A stretch of 64,000 nucleotides of DNA from Porphyromonas loveana (GTDB taxonomy: Bacteria > Bacteroidota > Bacteroidia > Bacteroidales > Porphyromonadaceae), in NCBI RefSeq assembly GCF_003096695.1, contig NZ_QEKY01000002.1:62001-126000 (forward strand), in the 5' to 3' direction. Of this stretch, positions 18,644 through 26,443 are shown piece after piece. The position numbers were made by a program, and so were the translations under genes. Under the pieces are notes generated by a model. It saw nothing but the letters and a program-made list of their open reading frames with translations. It was not told where the DNA came from and made no database searches. Every line of letters begins with the position of its first letter. Positions within the stretch are counted from its first letter, which is position 1.

Positions 18644-19612
18644 ATGATACAACTTACCACTCCTGTGGATTATCCAGCCCCCAGACCGAGAATCATATCC
18701 TATGCCAACAGACTTTTCTTTATGGGTTCATGTTTCAGTGTGGAGGTGGGAGAGTATATGCGTCAAGCGGGTTTCCGCACGGAGATAAATCCTTTCGGCA
18801 TCGTGTACAACCCTCTCTCCATAGCCCAAGGTGTGGAGCGACTGCTCGATGGCACACTATATGGCGCAGAGGAGCTGTTCCTATACGATGGTTTGTACCA
18901 TAGCGCAGACCATCATGGAGCTTTCTCTCATGCTAGCGAGTCAGAAACATTGGAGCATATTAACCATGCTCTGCTACAAGGCCGTGATGCCTTGATGGGA
19001 GCGGATTGTCTTCTTTTTACCTGGGGGACAGCTTTTGTCTATAGCACGCAGGAAGACGATAGGGTGGTGAGCAATTGTCATAAGCTCCCTGAGCGTTATT
19101 TTCATCGTCGCATGGTTTCTGTGGATACTCTATTGTCCGTTTGGATACCGATTATCGAACGACTGATAGCATCTGCTCCCGAACGTAAAATACTGCTCAC
19201 TGTCAGCCCCGTGCGTCACTTACGTGACGGAGCCGTGGGCAATCAGCAAAGTAAAGCTACTCTCATACTCTTTTGCAAGGCACTTGTCGAGCATTTCTCC
19301 GATCACGTCTATTACTTCCCTGCTTACGAAATCATGATGGACGAATTGCGGGACTATCGCTACTATGCCGACGACATGACCCATCCTTCGTCGGTAGCTG
19401 TATCTATCATTCGCCAACGCTTCGCAGATCTGTACATAGCACAAGAGCTGCACGAAGCCATGGATGCCTGCCTCAAGCTTAGACGTCGGATGGCGCACCG
19501 ACCATTGCACCCCGATAGTCCGGATGCGATGCTCTTCGAAACGCAAACCGAAACGCTGATTACAGCCCTGCGACGCAAGTATCCGGATATTGTTTTAGAT
19601 GATTTGCCCTAA
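18644..19612 (+). CDS. GSCFA-domain protein
   Basis: 322 residues. The family-naming motif appears as FMGSCFSVEVGEYM near residue 27, followed by NPFGIVYNPLSIAQGVERLL, and later LLFTWGTAFVY, TVSPVRHLRDG and YADDMTHPSSVAV, the blocks typical of GSCFA proteins. These are related to SGNH/GDSL hydrolases: Ser in GSCFS and the DxxH-like pair in DDMTHPS would be the catalytic residues. The substrate is unknown; no signal peptide, so cytoplasmic. It is 69 bases upstream of murF-alr on the same strand; in Bacteroidetes this pairing hints at a link with cell-wall precursors, but that is inference. Confidence 0.85.
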   Translation: MIQLTTPVDYPAPRPRIISYANRLFFMGSCFSVEVGEYMRQAGFRTEINPFGIVYNPLSIAQGVERLLDGTLYGAEELFLYDGLYHSADHHGAFSHASESETLEHINHALLQGRDALMGADCLLFTWGTAFVYSTQEDDRVVSNCHKLPERYFHRRMVSVDTLLSVWIPIIERLIASAPERKILLTVSPVRHLRDGAVGNQQSKATLILFCKALVEHFSDHVYYFPAYEIMMDELRDYRYYADDMTHPSSVAVSIIRQRFADLYIAQELHEAMDACLKLRRRMAHRPLHPDSPDAMLFETQTETLITALRRKYPDIVLDDLP

Positions 19613-19681
19613 TGAAATGGGCGATACACACAGGGATGACCATCCTTTGTTGTCGCTAACAGAATTAATACACGCATCATT

Positions 19682-22150
19682 ATGCTCCTTTCATATCTCA
19701 GCAGACAGTTGTCTCCCATTGAGGCGAGGATCGTTCACGATACTGATCTTGCTCATTTGCTCACAGATAGCCGCACGCTTTCGGAGCCGTCTTCTACGCT
19801 ATTTTTTGCTCTGCGGACGGCTTCGGGGGATGGCCATCTGTACATACGTGATCTTTATGACAGGGGGGTGCGCTGCTTTGTTATCTCCCGTACGGAAGAG
19901 GATTGGAGCCAGACGATGCCGGATGCCAACTATATCTGTGTAGCCGATCCGCTGAATGCACTGCAACAAGCAGCCGGCCTCAAGCGTATGCAGTACGACA
20001 TACCGGTCATCGGCATTACCGGCAGCAACGGGAAAACCATCGTCAAGGAGTTTCTGTACCAACTTCTGCGCAAAGATTACCGTATCGTACGCTCACCGCG
20101 CAGCTACAATTCGCAGATCGGTGTACCCCTCTCCATATGGCAAATGAGCGGGGAGCATACCTTGGGTATATTCGAGGCGGGCATATCACAGACGAACGAA
20201 ATGGAACGTCTCGAAGCCGTCATCCGTCCTACGTTGGGTATCATCACAAACATCGGGGCGGCACATCAAGAGAATTTTGCAGACACTCGGACCAAATTAC
20301 AGGAGAAACTTCGCCTATTCAGTCGCTGCCAAGCGATTGTGTACAATGCCGACCACAAGGAGATAGCCACAGCTATCTCGTCATCACCGGAAGCGGCTGT
20401 AGCCATAGGGTGGAGCAAGACGAATCCCGGAGCACAGGTATATATATGTAAAATTGAGACTGAAGAGACTCATACCACTATAAAATTCCGTTCTGACGGG
20501 GCAGACTATTCGATCACGGTTCCCTTTACTGACGAAGCTTCGATAGAGGATGTGCTGCATTGCATCACACTCATCTCTATACTCCGACCGGAAGTTTTGT
20601 ATGCTCAAGATCGATTTGCATCACTCGAACCTGTCGAGATGCGTATGGAAGTCAAAGCCGGCGACCGTGGCAATACGATCATCAATGATGTTTACAGCAG
20701 CGACGTGTACTCTCTTGCTTTGGCCTTGGATTTTCAGCAGAGACGCACTGCCGGAACACAGATGAAGAAGGTGGTAGTCCTATCGGACATTCTACAGAGT
20801 GGTATGTCCGCGGAAGAACTCTATGCTCATGTAGCGGCACAGCTCCGCATCTATCGGCCGGACTTCTTCATCGGTATAGGGGAGGATATCGTCGCTCAGA
20901 GGCATCGTTTTGCCGATCTGCATGCTGCATTTTTCAGAGATGTTACAGAGCTTTTGACATCGGCCGTACTCTATGAATGCTCGGACTCGTGTATCCTCCT
21001 CAAAGGTGCACGCAAATACCGCTTCGAACAGATCACTGAACGTCTTGTTCAACAAGTGCATGAGACAGCACTGCGGATCAATCTGTCAGCTATCGTACAC
21101 AACCTCAATTACTATCGAAGCCTCGTCCCTTCAGGTACTAAAACCATCTGTATGGTCAAAGCTCAGGGGTATGGAGTAGGCTCCTACGAATTGGTCAAGA
21201 CGCTGCAGGAGCATCGTGTGGACTACATAGCAGTGGCTGTGGCGGACGAGGGCAAAGAGCTGCGAGAACGCGGTATCACGATGCCCATTGTGGTGATGAA
21301 TCCCGAGAGAAATGCTTTCCAGATGCTTATCGACTACAGGCTTGAACCTGAGATATACAGCTTCACATTACTCCGTTCTTTCTCTGAGATAGTGGTTCGC
21401 AACGGGCTGTCGGACTATCCGGTCCATATCAAAATTGATACCGGTATGCACCGATTGGGCTTTATGCCTGCCGATATAGCCAAGCTTACTGAAGCTTTGG
21501 CTGAATACGAAGGACTCCATGTCCGCTCCGTCTTCACCCATTTGGCAGCTGCGGATGATCCTGCTTTCGATGATTTCACCCGTTCCCAACTCCTTTCTTT
21601 CGATGAAGTGTTTAACGCTCTTGAATCCTCTCTCGGCTATAGGCCACTACGCCATACACTCAATACGGCCGGAGTGGAACGCTTCGCTCATTTCCCGACG
21701 GATATGATCCGTCTAGGTATCGGTCTCTACGGTGTCACGGCATCAGGCGTCAGTGGGCTACGTCCTGTGGCTACACTCACCACAACGATCTTACAGATCA
21801 AGGACGTACCCGCGGGCGAGACTGTGGGTTATGGTCGTCGCGGTCGTCTCTCTCGAGATTCACGCATCGCCGTGATGCCCATAGGCTATGCCGACGGGTT
21901 GGACAGGCGACTAAGTTGTGGAGTGGGGGAAGTTGTGATTCGTGGCAGACGATGCCCGATTGTCGGCAATGTGTGTATGGATATTTGTATGGCAGACATT
22001 ACGGATATTGCGGCAGAGGAAGGGGACACCGTTCTTCTCTTTGGCGAGGAACTACCCATTGCCGAAGTGGCCGAGAAGATGCAGACAATCGCTTACGAAG
22101 TCCTGACCGGTATATCTCCTCGCGTTCGACGAGTTTACTTCCAGGAATAA
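19682..22150 (+). CDS. murF-alr: Bifunctional UDP-MurNAc-tripeptide:D-Ala-D-Ala ligase / alanine racemase
   Basis: 822 residues, a fusion. Residues 1 to about 455 are a Mur ligase: ATP P-loop GITGSNGKTIVKEF near residue 115, SPRSYNSQIGVPLS, FEAGISQTNEMERL and GAAHQENF. Residues about 460-822 are an alanine racemase: INLSAIVHNLNYY, the PLP lysine in CMVKAQGYGVGSYE, HIKIDTGMHRLGF, VFTHLAAAD, and the catalytic tyrosine region GYGRRGRLSRDSRIAVMPIGYADG. The racemase makes D-Ala; the ligase adds D-Ala-D-Ala to the UDP-MurNAc-tripeptide. The fusion is known in Bacteroidetes. In the usual racemase motif the residue after KA is Asn; here it is Gln. It follows the GSCFA gene and ends at the hairpin 22178-22210. 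Confidence 0.95.
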   Translation: MLLSYLSRQLSPIEARIVHDTDLAHLLTDSRTLSEPSSTLFFALRTASGDGHLYIRDLYDRGVRCFVISRTEEDWSQTMPDANYICVADPLNALQQAAGLKRMQYDIPVIGITGSNGKTIVKEFLYQLLRKDYRIVRSPRSYNSQIGVPLSIWQMSGEHTLGIFEAGISQTNEMERLEAVIRPTLGIITNIGAAHQENFADTRTKLQEKLRLFSRCQAIVYNADHKEIATAISSSPEAAVAIGWSKTNPGAQVYICKIETEETHTTIKFRSDGADYSITVPFTDEASIEDVLHCITLISILRPEVLYAQDRFASLEPVEMRMEVKAGDRGNTIINDVYSSDVYSLALALDFQQRRTAGTQMKKVVVLSDILQSGMSAEELYAHVAAQLRIYRPDFFIGIGEDIVAQRHRFADLHAAFFRDVTELLTSAVLYECSDSCILLKGARKYRFEQITERLVQQVHETALRINLSAIVHNLNYYRSLVPSGTKTICMVKAQGYGVGSYELVKTLQEHRVDYIAVAVADEGKELRERGITMPIVVMNPERNAFQMLIDYRLEPEIYSFTLLRSFSEIVVRNGLSDYPVHIKIDTGMHRLGFMPADIAKLTEALAEYEGLHVRSVFTHLAAADDPAFDDFTRSQLLSFDEVFNALESSLGYRPLRHTLNTAGVERFAHFPTDMIRLGIGLYGVTASGVSGLRPVATLTTTILQIKDVPAGETVGYGRRGRLSRDSRIAVMPIGYADGLDRRLSCGVGEVVIRGRRCPIVGNVCMDICMADITDIAAEEGDTVLLFGEELPIAEVAEKMQTIAYEVLTGISPRVRRVYFQE

Positions 22151-22177
22151 ACTCACTTTTCTACAAGTCTTCATAAG

Positions 22178-22210
22178 GCGTGCCAGACTTATCATCCGGC
22201 ACGCTTTTTC
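22178..22210 (+). terminator. Terminator after murF-alr
   Basis: GCGTGCC and GGCACGC form a 7-bp stem followed by TTTTTC. Confidence 0.7.
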
Positions 22211-22249
22211 TGTACTCTCTGATGTTTTTATTTACCACAAGAGGGAATT

Positions 22250-22318
22250 ACGTATAAATACGTAGTCAATATACAGAAAAATACGTAGATAATCTGCCCT
22301 ACTAAGTGCATACCTTTG
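22250..22318 (+). promoter_or_regulatory. Promoter with repeated ATACGTA motifs
   Basis: TACCTTTG at 22311-22318 is a perfect -7 match. Upstream, three TACGTA-type sites (TACGTATAAATACGTAGT and ATACGTAGAT) lie between about 22250 and 22290, a possible activator or repressor site. No long gene follows on this strand; see the candidate RNA. Confidence 0.5.
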
Positions 22319-22324
22319 TGATAA

Positions 22325-22484
22325 CCTCTAAAAGAAACTTTGAATTCTAAACATGTGAAAAAGCATACGTCAGAGGATATACGGTGTGAGAAACGAAAAC
22401 CTCTACATTTACTTTTCGATGTATTGTTGTATTATGAAGGGTGCGCACGGGATTGTCTTTTTGGGCAATCCCGTTTTCTTTTTC
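22325..22484 (+). ncRNA. Candidate small RNA
   Basis: A short unit bounded by the promoter at 22311-22318 and a strong terminator at 22448-22484. The transcript would be about 160 bases. It contains no convincing reading frame, and no known RNA family was recognised. It converges on the methyltransferase gene on the other strand. Confidence 0.4.
22448..22484 (+). terminator. Terminator of the candidate small RNA
   Basis: CGGGATTG and CAATCCCG pair across a 10-base loop and are followed by TTTTCTTTTT. The T-run is on the plus strand, so it ends a plus-strand transcript. Confidence 0.75.
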
Positions 22485-22486
22485 GA

Positions 22487-23713
22487 CTATTCCGCTTTGT
22501 GTAGTAAGAGCAACAGCCTTTCCCCTCCCGCAGCAGTAGTAGCCAGCAGGGTCTTGTCACCTCCGTCGGCTATTTTGCTTCGCTTACGTAGCTCATCAGG
22601 CGAAAGTGGGAAGTTGCGACAACTGATGCTGGCGCGCGGCACCGTCTGACAGAGCCGCTTGAGTGTGGAAGAGGTGAAAGGAATGATCTCTTCGACAACA
22701 AACGTCCGCCCGGGAAAGTCCGACTCAAGGATTGATGAGGTGTATATGTGACTATTGGGATGTAGCTTGCTGAGGTTGTACCGATGCGCTACTGACTTGA
22801 ATGCTCCGGCTTTCAGTACTGCCGCATGCGGTTCATATATATAGGTCTCAATACTGTCGGCGTATCGGACTGAGACGCACTGTTCTTCTTCCAGTGTGAA
22901 TTGGAGTGTTGATGCCTGTCCTCCGTTTGTCAGATTGACGGCGTGGATAGGGACTCGACCAATAGGCAGAGCCTCTCCCTCGTGTAAAGACATCCTCACC
23001 AGCAATTCCTTCACTTCCCCTCGTACAGCCACAATATGCAGCTCTCGAACATAGGGTAGGGAGAGCATAGTATCCAGCACATCTATCATAGGAGAGAGTT
23101 TGGCCACAAGATTATTGGTATCTGGCAGAAGCTCATGGGCAAGAGGTCTGAGGTCTGGTTCACAGTCCGCGATGGCATATACTCGCCTAACTGCTCCTGC
23201 ACGGCGGGCAGGATCGACAAAGATGCAGTCAGGACGATACTCCTTAATCATTGGCAAGTATTGCGCAAAGTCTCCTGTGAGTATCTCTGCCTGCTTGCCT
23301 TGCTGCAATAAGCATGGGATATTATGTCGGGCAGCTGCCGCCGTTGCTTCGTTTTGTTCGATGTACAAGCCATGTGAGGCGCTCTCCATGAAGGAGAGGA
23401 AATCGACTCCAAGTCCTCCTGTCAGATCTACGATCTTGCTTCCCTCACAGACAAAACGACGTTTATACGAAGCAGCCAGTGAACCCGAGCATTGCTCCAG
23501 AGTCAAACGAGACGGAACATATAAAGAGCGGTTGTCTGCCCAATGTGGCAACTTGGCACGCAGACGAGGCCACAGCTCTACTTGGATGGCTACGGCAGCA
23601 CGGTAAGATTGCGGAATATTGTTGCTCCCGAGCAATATCCGGTCGGGTGACAGCTCTAAATAGGCCTGTGCCCATTCAGTGATGGCTACTATCTCTTTTT
23701 CGTCGTACAACAT
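22487..23713 (-). CDS. SAM-dependent methyltransferase with THUMP-like domain
   Basis: 408 residues from ATG 23713. The open frame extends 21 codons further up to a TTG, but that stretch includes poor sequence next to the tRNA terminator, so the ATG was chosen. A Rossmann SAM-binding site is visible as KIVDLTGGLGVDFLSF (motif I), then LYIEQNEATAAAARHN (motif II acidic Glu) and CIFVDPARR (motif IV, DPAR). The C-terminal part (PHAAVLKAGAFKSVAHRYNLSKLH) matches the THUMP-like domain found in this Bacteroidetes family. Members are thought to modify RNA, but the target is unproven. It lies downstream of the two tRNA-Arg genes on the same strand, with a hairpin between. Confidence 0.82.
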   Translation of the reverse strand: MLYDEKEIVAITEWAQAYLELSPDRILLGSNNIPQSYRAAVAIQVELWPRLRAKLPHWADNRSLYVPSRLTLEQCSGSLAASYKRRFVCEGSKIVDLTGGLGVDFLSFMESASHGLYIEQNEATAAAARHNIPCLLQQGKQAEILTGDFAQYLPMIKEYRPDCIFVDPARRAGAVRRVYAIADCEPDLRPLAHELLPDTNNLVAKLSPMIDVLDTMLSLPYVRELHIVAVRGEVKELLVRMSLHEGEALPIGRVPIHAVNLTNGGQASTLQFTLEEEQCVSVRYADSIETYIYEPHAAVLKAGAFKSVAHRYNLSKLHPNSHIYTSSILESDFPGRTFVVEEIIPFTSSTLKRLCQTVPRASISCRNFPLSPDELRKRSKIADGGDKTLLATTAAGGERLLLLLHKAE

Positions 23714-23750
23714 TCTCTTTGTGTCTCTGCACCAATCTTTCTTGTTAATG

Positions 23751-23792
23751 CGAAAAACAAAAGAGGGAACCCGCAATCGGATTCCCCTCTTC
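23751..23792 (-). terminator. Terminator after the tRNA-Arg pair
   Basis: On the minus strand GAGGGGAATCC and GGGTTCCCTC form a stem with one bulge, followed by TTTTGTTTTTCG. Confidence 0.7.
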
Positions 23793-23797
23793 TTCTG

Positions 23798-23871
23798 TGA
23801 CCGCGACAGGATTCAAACCTGTAACCGGCTGATCCGTAGTCAGCTACTCTATTCAGTTGAGCTACGCGGCC
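23798..23871 (-). tRNA. tRNA-Arg(ACG)
   Basis: 74 bases on the minus strand. The acceptor arms GGCCGCG and CGCGGTC pair, the T arm contains GGTTTGAATCC, and the anticodon stem-loop is GCTGA-CTACGGA-TCAGC with anticodon ACG, reading CGN arginine codons after A34 is converted to inosine. CCA is not encoded. Identical to the copy at 23908. Confidence 0.95.
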
Positions 23872-23907
23872 ATCGTAATAACCTGAAAAACAAAGAAGAA
23901 CAAAGAG

Positions 23908-23981
23908 TGACCGCGACAGGATTCAAACCTGTAACCGGCTGATCCGTAGTCAGCTACTCTATTCAGTTGAGCTACGCGGCC
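23908..23981 (-). tRNA. tRNA-Arg(ACG)
   Basis: Identical in sequence to the copy at 23798-23871, 36 bases upstream of it on the transcript. Same cloverleaf, anticodon ACG, no encoded CCA. A -7 box at 24005-24012 should drive both. Confidence 0.95.
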
Positions 23982-24004
23982 GTCTTGTTTCCTCGTTTCG
24001 GGTG

Positions 24005-24012
24005 CAAATATA
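24005..24012 (-). promoter_or_regulatory. -7 element of the tRNA-Arg pair
   Basis: The minus strand reads TATATTTG, 23 bases before the first tRNA base. Confidence 0.65.
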
Positions 24013-24114
24013 GGACTTTTCTTGATTGCTGCAACAACTCACCCACTTTTTTCGCTCTTTTTTCTCTAATAGACTTCTTTATTATCCATTAAAGCCTAAT
24101 CTATAAGTGTCTCA

Positions 24115-24155
24115 TGAAAAGCAAGGAGGCAACCCTTACGAGCAGCCTCCTTGTG
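24115..24155 (-). terminator. Terminator after the calpain-like gene
   Basis: CAAGGAGGC and GCCTCCTTG form a 9-bp stem; the minus strand then reads CTTTTCATG. Confidence 0.75.
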
Positions 24156-24172
24156 TCATACATAGAAATAGG

Positions 24173-25639
24173 TTAGAAAACACGACCTATATAACGGAAG
24201 TTGCTCATTACTAGGCTTATATCTAGAGCAAATATGCCATCATCGAGCGGGAAGTTGAACCACGTTGTTCTTCCGAAATGCTTCACCCAATCTCTAATAC
24301 TGAGGACTCCTTGTCCGGATGGTTCACCATATCCCCAAGGATTCCGGATGATTAAGTATGTTCTTCCTTGGTAAGTTGTGTATCCTAACAACGTATAAGC
24401 ATGAGGATATGCTATACCCTGTAGTGTGTGATCCTTCCGAGCCGACAACGTCATTGGAGTAATAGTTTTCCACTCATAGAATTTGGATGGAATATTACTC
24501 CCATTTCCAAATAAATATGTACGGAGATTTGCCTCTGAGATATTATATAGCCAAAATCTTTCAGAGGTGCAAGTCGAATCACCGGTGAGCTCTAAAGCTG
24601 CAGTTTCTCCCCACCCCCCATTGGTAGTCATGATTGCTTGATCCAATCTTAAGTTGGGGAACCTCCAATTAGCATACGCTTGTTCCATGATACCAGTCCA
24701 GTATTCTCCATTATGGCCGAATCTACTATGACCAAATATCGCTTGGCCTGTTCTTTTAGCATCTGTACCAAAATAGTAGATCCTATTTTTTGATACGCCT
24801 ACTCCAGAACTTGTTTGATGATCTGTTGTCCCAATAAAATACTTCCATAGTCTCCAGTTGTCTGCAAAATCGGCGTTAGCGGTTAGAAGAGTGTCAACAT
24901 CCATATTCAACAGTCCCGGCCATGCCCAAGCTACGGCACATAGACCTGCATGAAAATAGCAATTGCCAACTCCCCCTTGGATTACATTATCCCACTTATT
25001 GTGAACGATGTTTCCTTGAAAACCAACTTCGAAGCTGGGCAATTCCGATTGTGTATCTCGTCCGCTTGATGGAATTACTAGATCCCTGATCTCTTTTCTC
25101 AGTTTAGTGTTAGACAGGACTGCTTCCTTCTTCTCCCGCAAGTTGAGCTTAGATACATATTCCTGCCTTTTTGTCTCTAATTCTTGGTCAGACAAGGGAG
25201 GCATATCAAAGTCGTTCAGCGATTTTTTGATTTCTTCTAAAGACTCCAATCCCCGTGTGTTTGACCGCACAGTTTCAATTTCTACTTCTTTTCTGCCTCC
25301 AAGGTTTCGTCCCGCCAATAGAATTGAATCCTTACTCGTGATTAGATCTTCATAATTTGCACCAAGAACTCGACTCATTATATCCATCGAACGGGGATCG
25401 CGCCAATTGAGTTCTGCCTCTAAAAGGGTTTCTGTTAATGCGAATGGATTGATCAGACCATCCGAAACTTCTTTTTTCACTTGATCGTTTTTAGCAACAC
25501 CCAAAAATTCAAGGGCTTTTTTACTGTCCTCGATTTTTCGAGCTTTTGCCTCTTCTTGTTTTGGAGAAAGTCGTTTCTCCGCCATAATCATCTCTAGTCT
25601 CTTGGGATCAAGGGATAGCATGGATTCTTTCTTAGCCAT
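24173..25639 (-). CDS. Calpain-family (C2) cysteine peptidase, Tpr-like
   Basis: 488 residues from ATG 25639; a GTG 36 bases upstream was rejected. The catalytic triad of papain/calpain enzymes can be read: Cys227 in QGGVGNCYFHAGL, His413 in AYPHAYTLLGY, and Asn433 in IIRNPWGYGEPSG. The Gln of the oxyanion hole is likely Q221. The N-terminal 200 residues are charged and helical, with LSPKQEEAKARKIEDSKKA and INPFALTETLLE. P. gingivalis has a known C2 thiol protease, Tpr; this protein resembles it in layout and N-terminal wording from memory, and may be Tpr itself or a paralogue. No signal peptide is visible. It is a single-gene unit with a terminator. Three 17-bp repeats lie upstream. Confidence 0.85.
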   Translation of the reverse strand: MAKKESMLSLDPKRLEMIMAEKRLSPKQEEAKARKIEDSKKALEFLGVAKNDQVKKEVSDGLINPFALTETLLEAELNWRDPRSMDIMSRVLGANYEDLITSKDSILLAGRNLGGRKEVEIETVRSNTRGLESLEEIKKSLNDFDMPPLSDQELETKRQEYVSKLNLREKKEAVLSNTKLRKEIRDLVIPSSGRDTQSELPSFEVGFQGNIVHNKWDNVIQGGVGNCYFHAGLCAVAWAWPGLLNMDVDTLLTANADFADNWRLWKYFIGTTDHQTSSGVGVSKNRIYYFGTDAKRTGQAIFGHSRFGHNGEYWTGIMEQAYANWRFPNLRLDQAIMTTNGGWGETAALELTGDSTCTSERFWLYNISEANLRTYLFGNGSNIPSKFYEWKTITPMTLSARKDHTLQGIAYPHAYTLLGYTTYQGRTYLIIRNPWGYGEPSGQGVLSIRDWVKHFGRTTWFNFPLDDGIFALDISLVMSNFRYIGRVF

Positions 25640-25732
25640 AGCTGTAATTTTTTTGAAGTAATAAATAAGTGACACATATTCTCTCTACTGAAAGTGTCTT
25701 GCACAAATGAAGAGAGAAAAGGGCTAAAGCAC

Positions 25733-25822
25733 TTGGACAAATCACGCATTCTACTTGGACAAATCACGCATTTCCGCAAAAATTTCAAGCTTTTTTCGAC
25801 CAGATTTGGACAAATCACGCAT
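25733..25822 (-). repeat. Three copies of a 17-bp motif upstream of the calpain-like gene
   Basis: TTGGACAAATCACGCAT occurs exactly at 25733-25749, 25755-25771 and 25806-25822, all in one direction, with starts 22 and 51 bases apart. They lie about 95-185 bases before ATG 25639. Exact triplication suggests a protein-binding site or a repeat seed. No clear -7 box was found between them and the gene. Confidence 0.6.
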
Positions 25823-26057
25823 CCCAACATATTTAATCCATTGATTCCAAGTGATATAGCAGTCCAAAGGGACAAAACATACTTTTTGAAACAAAAATGA
25901 GGAGTAAATAAGAGGTTCTTAGGGAATCTGGCATGTTGCTTTCAGTCCTTTATGAGAAAGATTTTAGAGGATTCGTACGACCTGAGAGGAGAGAAAGAGG
26001 GTGGAGGAAAGATCATTTTTTGTCAGATTGCTTGAGTGGCAGCCCCGTTTTTCTATG

Positions 26058-26267
26058 CTATCGTATTTGTGCGAAGAGGCAAAACATTTAGTTTTCGTAT
26101 TCACGTACACGTACGCAGAAGCAAAAAATGGAGTTTTCAGGTTCACGTACACGTACGCAGAAGCGAAAAACGGAGTTTTCACGTTCGCGTACATGTACGC
26201 AGAGGCAAAAACAGAATTTTTCTACTCATCGTACGTCAGCAAAGAGCCAAGCCAGATTGTTTTCGAG
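26058..26267. repeat. 42-bp minisatellite, five units
   Basis: Units start at 26058, 26100, 26142, 26184 and 26226, each 42 bases. Units 2 and 3 differ at only a few positions; units 1 and 5 are decayed. Each unit contains CGTACACGTACG-type palindromes. As 42 is a multiple of three, frames stay open on both strands and would give 14-residue repeats such as FTYTYAEAKNGVFR. No promoter or start supports a real gene. The remainder of 25640-26443 holds the 17-bp repeats and the GH3 promoter. Confidence 0.8.
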
Positions 26268-26418
26268 GTTTCGCAAGGCGTTTTACAGCATAAAAACATA
26301 GTGTCCGTTTCTTTGCACATTGCAATATCTATAAGAAAGAGTATTGTATCTGGTGTATAATTGTATAGAAAACAGGAGTGTCGCCTCAACTTCTACATCA
26401 TCATAAAGGAAAGAATGA

Positions 26419-26426
26419 TATATTTG
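26419..26426 (+). promoter_or_regulatory. -7 element of the GH3 gene
   Basis: TATATTTG, perfect match, 17 bases before ATG 26444. Confidence 0.6.
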
Positions 26427-26443
26427 TAATGAAACTATGAACG

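Noticed and set aside
25640-25675. GTG start 12 codons upstream for the calpain-like gene
   Set aside because: The ATG at 25639 starts a typical MAKKES N-terminus; the extension has no support.
26058-26267. CRISPR-like array
   Set aside because: The units are contiguous with no unique spacers and no cas genes are nearby; it is a minisatellite.
26001-26360. Repeat protein encoded by the 42-bp array
   Set aside because: Both strands are open only because the period is a multiple of three; no start, promoter or flanking domain supports a gene.
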